A DNA stretch of 11,576 nt from CAZPMT01 sp964587655 (GTDB taxonomy: Bacteria > Hydrogenedentota > Hydrogenedentia > Hydrogenedentales > SLHB01): positions 1 to 11,576 of the forward strand of contig CAZPMT010000158.1 in assembly GCA_964587655.1 (NCBI GenBank), given 5' to 3'. This document shows positions 6,525 to 11,576 of this stretch, piece after piece (positions within the stretch are counted from its first letter, which is position 1; the number at the start of each line of letters is the position of its first letter). Under the pieces are notes generated by a model, which did not search any database, was not told the DNA's origin, and worked only from the letters and a program-made list of their open reading frames with translations. A program made the position numbers and the translations under genes.

Positions 6525-6612
6525 TATCTTCTCCTCCGTTGTGTCCCGGTTCAGAGGGAATTGGGCAACCGCCGAATTTCCTAAGCGACTACAGTCGGTC
6601 ATAGCCCCTTCT
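6259..6612 (-). repeat. Near-identical 5' block of copy B (leader, signal peptide, PKD)
   Basis: Direct repeat partner of 4766-5119. Homology stops at 6612, 88 bp upstream of the start codon, marking the outer edge of the duplicated unit on this side. Confidence 0.9.
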
Positions 6613-7004
6613 CACACTTCGGTAGCGGATTCTCACGCTTCCTCCGTCGTTCCTCAAGGGTTCTGGGGAGCGGTTCATGCGTGTGCCGGAACCGTTCCTG
6701 GCTACGCTGATTGTCTGCGCGCTGCGGATTCTCTCCGCGTTGCGAGATGTGACGGTGCGCGGCGAGAAACAGGAGAGCGCAGGAGTTTCTTGAGGCGAAT
6801 GGTGAGGACGCGCGTGATTCAACTTGCGCGTGTGTTTGGCGCAAGGCATTCGAGTGCTTCGCCGCAAGGCGAAATGCCCAACATCCTGGGCCATAACACA
6901 ACGTTGACTTCAACTCCTCCGCGAATGCAGCAATTCTACGAAAGGCCATTCCCGGAAATCAAACGTACGACTTCGTCCTCTGAGAGTTCGCTGCGCTTCG
7001 CGAT
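6613..7004. other. 392-bp intergenic region with a hairpin at 6845-6878
   Basis: No credible gene: plus-strand frames crossing it are low-quality antisense readings. It contains TTCGCC-GCAA-GGCGAA (6858-6873), a 6-bp stem on a GNRA-type tetraloop, nested inside GGCATT/AATGCC (6845-6850 and 6873-6878, sharing one base). On the minus strand this lies about 130 nt after the ceramidase-like gene and could end that operon, though no U-tract follows. The promoter of copy B should be in the part nearest 6613, but no clear hexamers were found. Confidence 0.4.
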
Positions 7005-8282
7005 TTATTTCGCTGACTTGGCCGGATCGGGAAGACGATTGATGAACTTGAGCGCTTCTTCGATGAAGATGTCCCCGGTGTTTTCCCCCAGACTTGTGCG
7101 CGAAACGTATTCATACCGCTCGAAACTGTGCCAATCCTCCTTCGTCAGTATATAGGCGTAAGCGTCGTTGGTGTTGCCGAATAGGAGGTTGTGCTCGCCG
7201 TGCATCTTGCGCTTGAGATAGAACCCGATGTTCGGCAACGCTTCCCCCGGAATCGTGAGGATCTGGGCGTTGCCCAGATTGATCACGTTCACTTGGGTCG
7301 ACACCGTCCTGTCCGCGTTCATTTTCATACCGATCGGCGAGATCTTTATGAGAGCCGCCAGCAGGTCAGAGTCGACGGGCAAGCGCAACGGCATGGCTGC
7401 GCAGAGCATCGGCGGATCTTCTTGAAGGGGCGCGTTCGCCACGATTCGCAATGCCTCATCCGCCATCAGTTCGCCGATTCGCACGCATTCCTCCCATGTC
7501 TTCATGTTGCCCTCGGGGCCGCGGCAGTCGGCCGTGACCATCCCGCCTTGGGCGCCGCCCATGAAGATCGCCGTACCGCCGCCTTGCTTCTCGATGCGGC
7601 TATACAGCGGACCGACGAGGTCCGGACTGAGGATTCCCTGGTCGGGCCCGATCACCTCCGGGTGCGTCGCGTAGTTCACGAGCGTGGCGAAGGGCTGTCC
7701 CTTTGCGTCTCCGCTCGCCGCAACGAACTGCAAGACGCTCATGCGACGGTCGTATAGGTTTGGGGCGTAGTAGTTGTAGGCGATCTTCTCCTTCGCCTTG
7801 TCGGTCGCAATCTTCACGGCGGACGGCTGGAGTTTCTTGACCGCTTCATTGACGGCTTCGGCCGCCTTCGATACGACGGACTCGATGTACTTGAGGTCCG
7901 CGCCGGATTCGCCCTTCTCGTTCACGAGTCCGTACACATCCGGTGCGCTGTGAGTATGCGTCGCGCCGATGATCACGTTTTCGGGGAGCACGTCCTCCAC
8001 TTTGGCCCGCACTCTATCGCACAGCACTCCGGGAAACCCCAGGAAATCCGTGCCCACAATCGCCACGCGGACACCATCCCGCTCGAGCGCCAAGGCGCGC
8101 ACGGTGAGTTCGCCGAGCTTCTTTGTAGCCGGCGACGCCGTCCCCACACCACCGACCACGGGCAAGAGCGGGTCTGGTGTCACCACGCGAACCGCAACGC
8201 CGGCCCGGAACTCTGCGTCCGCTTTGAACCCGAACGTAAACCAAAGCAAGCCAATCAGGAATATCCGTAACATCATCTTCAT
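7005..8282 (-). CDS. Exported neutral/alkaline ceramidase-like hydrolase
   Basis: 425 residues, matching the N-terminal catalytic domain of neutral/alkaline non-lysosomal ceramidases (zinc amidases that cleave the N-acyl bond of ceramide) without the C-terminal immunoglobulin-like domain. Signal peptide MKMMLRIFLIGLLWFTFGFK with cleavage near ADA|EF. Putative zinc ligands: HTHSAP (His109/His111), NYATHPE (His207), IPGE (Glu347) and TNDAYAY (Tyr375/377). In the region of the family's GD-Ser-P-N nucleophile motif it has GGAQGGMVTAD, without the usual Asp-Ser, so ceramide may not be the substrate. Start chosen at the ATG at 8282, preceded by AGAGG; the longer TTG reading (8312) adds 10 residues before the signal peptide. 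It lies 61 bp after the DUF4838-like gene, probably one transcript. Confidence 0.82.
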   Translation of the reverse strand: MKMMLRIFLIGLLWFTFGFKADAEFRAGVAVRVVTPDPLLPVVGGVGTASPATKKLGELTVRALALERDGVRVAIVGTDFLGFPGVLCDRVRAKVEDVLPENVIIGATHTHSAPDVYGLVNEKGESGADLKYIESVVSKAAEAVNEAVKKLQPSAVKIATDKAKEKIAYNYYAPNLYDRRMSVLQFVAASGDAKGQPFATLVNYATHPEVIGPDQGILSPDLVGPLYSRIEKQGGGTAIFMGGAQGGMVTADCRGPEGNMKTWEECVRIGELMADEALRIVANAPLQEDPPMLCAAMPLRLPVDSDLLAALIKISPIGMKMNADRTVSTQVNVINLGNAQILTIPGEALPNIGFYLKRKMHGEHNLLFGNTNDAYAYILTKEDWHSFERYEYVSRTSLGENTGDIFIEEALKFINRLPDPAKSAK

Positions 8283-8343
8283 AGCTGTACCTCTGTTCTT
8301 ACTGCCGCTCAATCGCCGGCGTTTGATTGCCGATTGGTATGTA

Positions 8344-10911
8344 TCAGGGCCGTGCGGTCCACGTCATCTTGCCCTTCTGCATCAGCCATATCTCGGAGAG
8401 CGCCGTCACCGGTATGATGTCCGACTTGCGCGTCAGGGATATCCGCAATTTCCCATCTTGCGTGATCTTTTGTGGAAGATCGAATTCGTGGAACGCCGTG
8501 TCGCCGATGGGTACGGAGAATCCGTCGCTGATGACCTCGCCGTCCGCCTCCAATCCCTCCATGAGCTGAATTCCTTTTAGGGCAGGCGCCTCCTCGTCGA
8601 GATGGCCTCCCACGCAGACGCGCACGACGTATTCGGCGTTGGGATCCAAGCCCTCGTAAGCGAAGGCAACGCCGGGATCGTCCTTTCCGAAAGCGTACGC
8701 GAGGTTATAGTGAGAGTATTTGGCCGGGCCGGCGAAGGGCATGAATCCCCACAACGCCTCACCGTGAACCAGATGCGCCGATTCGGATGGCCAGCCAACG
8801 TCGTCGTAGAACCCGCCCGGCCCGGGGTCGTCGTAATGAAGTATCATCTTGGCCGTGTTTCGGATCTTGGCGTCATTGGCATCGGTAAGCGCCTGCTGCA
8901 ACACTTTCCGCCACCAGCCGGTTTCCGTGAGGTCCAACCCGCCGACGATGAACGGAGCGGGCTCGCGATAACCTATGATCGTATTGGATTCCTCGCCGAG
9001 TCTCTTGGCATCCTCGATTACCTTCTTCATGTCGTCGGTTTCGAGGGGTTGTTCGAGCGCTTTCAGGGCCTTGGCCGCGTCCGCGGCGGGTTCCTTTGAC
9101 GCATCGAGTTGCTCGAGGATGTGTCCGGCCTCTTCCTTCAATTCGCGCCCTCGCTGCAACTCGAGCTGGATGTAGCGGTCCATCAGTGCCTTCTGGAAAA
9201 TGATGCGCCAGCGGTAGTCAGTCTTGCGAAGGTTCTCGGGGATCTTTGCGCCTGCCGACCTGAGAAGGTCGACGGCTTTCGCGATGCCCGGGTTATCGAT
9301 CACTGGTTTTTCGAGCGTCTCCTCCATGACGAATATCGCCTTCGCAGCTTCGTCCTGTGCATCGGGCCCGAACCAGTACCGGCAGTATTCCTTGGTGATC
9401 GATTCGGCATCCTGGTCCGGATTCCATAGCATGCGATACCAGAACCATTTGTTGAAATCGTCGTGCATGCCCTCGCTGTAGTGCATGTCGCCTATGGCGT
9501 AATGGAGTATCTCGGTCGCGACCTTGTGAAAATTCCGTGGCCGCGCGTTCCAGGAACGCCTGTCATAGACCGCGGCCAGCGCGACGTCGGGATGAGGAAC
9601 CGCGAACTGCGCCTGCATCCAATGCGTGATGTCCGTGTACAAAGCGATATTCGTCGTTCGAGGCAGCTCGTGGTGCATATACTTGAGGTAGTTGCCGAGA
9701 GGGCCGAAACCTTCATACTCGAACCACCGGGGGTTGACCGGGCCGCGGATATACGTCTGCATTTCATCGGCGCCTGGACCGTATCGAATCGCGTAGAGCC
9801 AGCTCGAGTCCTGACTGTTCAGATAATCGAATATGGCCTGATCGCCATCGTTGGTCAGATCCTGATTCGTGGCAAGGACCTTCGTGTTGGGATGATACTT
9901 GTGAAGGATGTCCGATATGTCATGGACAAGCTGGATGTACTTATCGCCCCACGGCATGCACTTGGCGCAACGGCATCCGCCCTCATCGCCGGAGTTCGTG
10001 GTGAAGAAATCATAGTCCGGGGACTCGCGGAACATCTTGTCGAACGACTCGAGAAGGGCCGCCCTTGCTTCGGGGACGGACGGACACACATACCTCGACG
10101 GCCTCTGGCCGCCGTCCGCGCGCCATTCTTTCGGAAAATCCGCCGCCGGCATTTCGTTGGCCGTACGACCGAACACCGTGAGCATGCCGTACGACCGGAC
10201 GAGCGGCGGGTCGCCTTCGAATACGTTCGTCCCGAGCAGCATCAGGTCCTCCATGACCTCCTGCGTTTCCTGTGCGGTCTGCGGACGAAGGTTCCCAAGT
10301 TCACGCGCCCTGCTGCCGGGTCCAGTCGGCCTTCCGCCTCTCAGAAGAAAAGCCGGTTTTTCCCGTGCGTCGATGTTGGGAACAAGAACCGCATCCGGCA
10401 AGTAGGTCATGGCTCTCAGGACGTGGCCCACGGCGTAGATCGTGCCTCGATCGTCGGCGCCTGCGATGACGACAAAAATCTTCGGGCCGCCGACTGCCTC
10501 GGTCTTAACGGCGAACCCCTCGGGATGGATCTTGTCCGAGTTAGGAAGAGCCGGCAGCTTCAGACCTATGTCATGCATCAGATGCCCGGCGAACCCCGTG
10601 CCCTTCGGCGAGCCGACAACGAAGATCGCGTCGGCCTTGGCGATGAGTTCCTTGGCTTCGGGAGTATCTTCCTTGGCCGTCTCGATCGCGACCGAACTCC
10701 GTTTGAGTATCCGGGCTTTCAGGATTTCGATGGCCTTCAGTTCAGCCCCGGTACACTGATTGTCCGTGACTATGGCCAGCCGGGTTGCCCGCAGCGGAGG
10801 CCGCGCAACGTCGGAACGCGACTCCTGAGCGGCAACGCCCCCGCCCGCAAGATTCAACAACGCCGCGGCAAGAAATGAAACTCCCGCACGAACCATCATC
10901 CGCTTACTCAT
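8344..10911 (-). CDS. Large exported glycoside-hydrolase-like protein (GH67/GH20-N domain + DUF4838-like)
   Basis: 855 residues. Signal peptide about 1-28 (cleavage near VAA|Q). Residues about 42-170 look like the GH67/GH20 N-terminal alpha/beta domain (LAIVTDNQCTGAELKAIEIL, IFVVGSP, VVIAGADDRGTIYAVGHVLR). About 190-560 look like a TIM barrel with GDEGGCRCAKC (308-318), the acidic-plus-Cys cluster I associate with DUF4838 and related putative hydrolases. A charged helical stretch (about 590-680) follows, then a C-terminal beta-sandwich, possibly carbohydrate binding (YVVRVCVGGHLDEE onward). The substrate is unknown; a polysaccharide or glycoconjugate outside the cytoplasm is inferred. The ATG at 10911 is supported by AAGGAG (10920-10925), 8 nt upstream. 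It is first in a probable operon with the ceramidase-like gene. Confidence 0.8.
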   Translation of the reverse strand: MSKRMMVRAGVSFLAAALLNLAGGGVAAQESRSDVARPPLRATRLAIVTDNQCTGAELKAIEILKARILKRSSVAIETAKEDTPEAKELIAKADAIFVVGSPKGTGFAGHLMHDIGLKLPALPNSDKIHPEGFAVKTEAVGGPKIFVVIAGADDRGTIYAVGHVLRAMTYLPDAVLVPNIDAREKPAFLLRGGRPTGPGSRARELGNLRPQTAQETQEVMEDLMLLGTNVFEGDPPLVRSYGMLTVFGRTANEMPAADFPKEWRADGGQRPSRYVCPSVPEARAALLESFDKMFRESPDYDFFTTNSGDEGGCRCAKCMPWGDKYIQLVHDISDILHKYHPNTKVLATNQDLTNDGDQAIFDYLNSQDSSWLYAIRYGPGADEMQTYIRGPVNPRWFEYEGFGPLGNYLKYMHHELPRTTNIALYTDITHWMQAQFAVPHPDVALAAVYDRRSWNARPRNFHKVATEILHYAIGDMHYSEGMHDDFNKWFWYRMLWNPDQDAESITKEYCRYWFGPDAQDEAAKAIFVMEETLEKPVIDNPGIAKAVDLLRSAGAKIPENLRKTDYRWRIIFQKALMDRYIQLELQRGRELKEEAGHILEQLDASKEPAADAAKALKALEQPLETDDMKKVIEDAKRLGEESNTIIGYREPAPFIVGGLDLTETGWWRKVLQQALTDANDAKIRNTAKMILHYDDPGPGGFYDDVGWPSESAHLVHGEALWGFMPFAGPAKYSHYNLAYAFGKDDPGVAFAYEGLDPNAEYVVRVCVGGHLDEEAPALKGIQLMEGLEADGEVISDGFSVPIGDTAFHEFDLPQKITQDGKLRISLTRKSDIIPVTALSEIWLMQKGKMTWTARP

Positions 10912-10927
10912 GTCCGGTTCTCCTTAA

Positions 10928-10954
10928 GCCTTCCCGAAAGGCCCTCGCAGTATA
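10928..10954 (-). promoter_or_regulatory. Candidate -10 box and leader hairpin of the DUF4838-like operon
   Basis: TATACT on the minus strand (10949-10954) is a good sigma70-type -10 box about 38 nt before the ATG; no matching -35 lies at normal spacing. A 5-bp hairpin GCCTT-TCGGG-AAGGC (10928-10942) falls at the predicted transcript start, just before the Shine-Dalgarno. Confidence 0.4.
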
Positions 10955-10992
10955 CCTCATTACACGCCGGAGAGCGGCATGCCAACGGTGTA

Positions 10993-11034
10993 AGGAAAGG
11001 GGATATGGGGATAGAAGGAGATAAAGGAGATGGG
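10993..11034 (+). repeat. Polypurine tract with degenerate GGGGATA / AGGAGATA units
   Basis: About 42 bases almost without C, made of repeats such as ggggatatggggata and aggagataaaggagat. It lies 40-80 bp upstream of the candidate -10 box, where an activator site would be, or may simply be low-complexity sequence. Confidence 0.5.
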
Positions 11035-11078
11035 TGCGGGGCCAAAAGGACTGTGGGGAACGACAAGACGTGTAGATG

Positions 11079-11096
11079 AAGGCCGCCCTTCGGCTT
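11079..11096 (-). terminator. Weak hairpin downstream of the small ORF
   Basis: On the minus strand AAGCCG-AAGGG-CGGCCTT (one bulged base) lies about 19 nt after the stop of the small ORF. No real U-tract follows. Weak evidence. Confidence 0.2.
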
Positions 11097-11100
11097 GCGG

Positions 11101-11116
11101 GATCGGATATCCGATC
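11101..11116. promoter_or_regulatory. Perfect 16-bp palindrome, operator-like
   Basis: GATCGGATATCCGATC is exactly self-complementary over 16 bp. It lies about 190 bp upstream of the DUF4838-like gene and overlaps the stop of the small ORF. Dimeric repressors or a phage/restriction-type site are possible readers; none is identified. Confidence 0.45.
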
Positions 11117-11477
11117 AGTTTTGCGAGAACTGAGCAGCTCGTTTTGTGTACTTTGTGGGCCTCTTAACGATGCTCTCGACGGCTAGCACAGGGCACTTAG
11201 CCATGAAGCCCAGCGCCAGCCCGCTGGCGCCGGATATTGGTACAAGCGCCTGATGGTGCTGGTTCGTGACCGCCAGCAAACCTTCCAGCACGCCGCGGCG
11301 GCAATAGGTGAGGATGATGGCTTCGAGCTTGACCCCGATGAGCGTCAAGAGGTTGTGGCCGGTTTCTGCTGCGTGTGGATTCCGCTGCTTCGATCCGAAG
11401 TAAGCGCGTCCGAAGACAGGCTTCTCGTCATGCCGCATCCGGAAACGGGCCGATTCATGACTATCGAACATGAGCAT
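11115..11477 (-). CDS. Hypothetical 120-aa ORF, doubtful
   Basis: I do not recognise this product. The frame (starting MLMFDSHESARFRM, ending KRPTKYTKRAAQFSQN) uses mostly C/G in third positions, as the neighbouring real genes do, which is the main reason to list it. The upstream in-frame stop is at 11538-11540, so the start is inside the window. No Shine-Dalgarno precedes the ATG, and there is no signal peptide or clear motif. A plus-strand ORF (11253-11552) overlaps it with nearly as good codon use, so the true coding strand is not settled; possibly neither is real. Confidence 0.3.
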   Translation of the reverse strand: MLMFDSHESARFRMRHDEKPVFGRAYFGSKQRNPHAAETGHNLLTLIGVKLEAIILTYCRRGVLEGLLAVTNQHHQALVPISGASGLALGFMAKCPVLAVESIVKRPTKYTKRAAQFSQN

Positions 11478-11576
11478 GAAGGATGCGGTGGCATCGCCTA
11501 TGTACGGCTCCGGTGCAACGACCCTAACCCGGACTTCTCACACCTACGGTAAGCGATGTCGTGTTGCCTCGTTTGG

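Noticed and set aside
6181..7155. Plus-strand ORF of 324 codons across the leader of copy B
   Set aside because: Antisense to copy B and to the ceramidase-like 3' end; its first part is a reverse reading of the PKD and signal-peptide region and it has no ribosome site.
9463..10878. Long plus-strand ORF of 471 codons
   Set aside because: It is antisense to the DUF4838-like gene, rich in Arg/His with no family motif; long antisense frames are expected opposite GC-rich genes.
10993..11034. G-rich tract as a G-quadruplex
   Set aside because: G-runs of four are only two, the others are GG pairs mixed with A and T; not convincing.
11253..11552. Plus-strand ORF of 99 codons
   Set aside because: No ribosome site and no recognisable domain; it overlaps a minus-strand ORF with slightly better codon use. 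Not excluded, but not supportable.

Overview
This GC-rich window looks like a chromosomal piece of a free-living, diderm, heterotrophic bacterium from the PVC/Hydrogenedentes/Planctomycetota area. The guess rests on style, not on a marker gene: lipoproteins of the form 'MGC-PPP + PKD + (Gly-Glu)n linker + SUMF1 domain', secreted glycoside-hydrolase-like and ceramidase-like proteins, and a C-terminal hydrophobic/basic surface-anchor tail. No rRNA, tRNA or CRISPR was seen. Almost everything except the first gene is on the minus strand.

Layout. (1) 1-873 (+): 3' part of a long-chain/isovaleryl-type acyl-CoA dehydrogenase. It converges across a hairpin on (2) 890-2074 (-), a CaiB/BaiF family III protein that keeps the His/Asp/Glu set of alpha-methylacyl-CoA racemase. 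Together they suggest acyl-CoA (possibly methyl-branched) breakdown. (3) 2295-3023 (-): a small protein whose two halves look like pieces of different larger families. (4) 3119-3628 (-): debris, namely a short stretch resembling the core of a contractile phage tail sheath and the C-terminal end of a surface protein (EF-hand-like loop, LPVAG, hydrophobic segment, basic tail). (5) 3670-6524 (-): two tandem paralogous lipoproteins (PKD + Gly-Glu linker + SUMF1/C-type-lectin fold). (6) 7005-10911 (-): a likely two-gene operon of exported enzymes, a large GH67/GH20-N + DUF4838-like protein followed by a neutral-ceramidase-like protein. (7) 10912-11576: regulatory-looking DNA (a TATACT box, a polypurine tract, a perfect 16-bp palindrome) and a doubtful small ORF.

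The most interesting signal is in the tandem lipoproteins. They share an uninterrupted 310-bp identity covering leader, signal peptide and much of the PKD domain, and another uninterrupted 120-bp identity inside the SUMF1 domain. Directly next to that 120-bp block, the last ~108 bp of the SUMF1 domain differ at about 43 positions (hand count). Many changed codons are NNC (Phe/Tyr/Ser/Thr/His), at the place in the C-type-lectin fold where diversity-generating retroelements (DGRs) rewrite AAC codons. This makes the pair good candidates for DGR target proteins. No reverse transcriptase or template repeat is visible in the window, so the machinery would have to be elsewhere.

How the genes may work together (inference): the exported glycan/lipid hydrolases and variable surface lectin-like lipoproteins suit a lifestyle of binding and degrading complex organic matter, and the acyl-CoA genes would process lipid-derived acids. 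Only the DUF4838-like/ceramidase pair has spacing that supports co-transcription.
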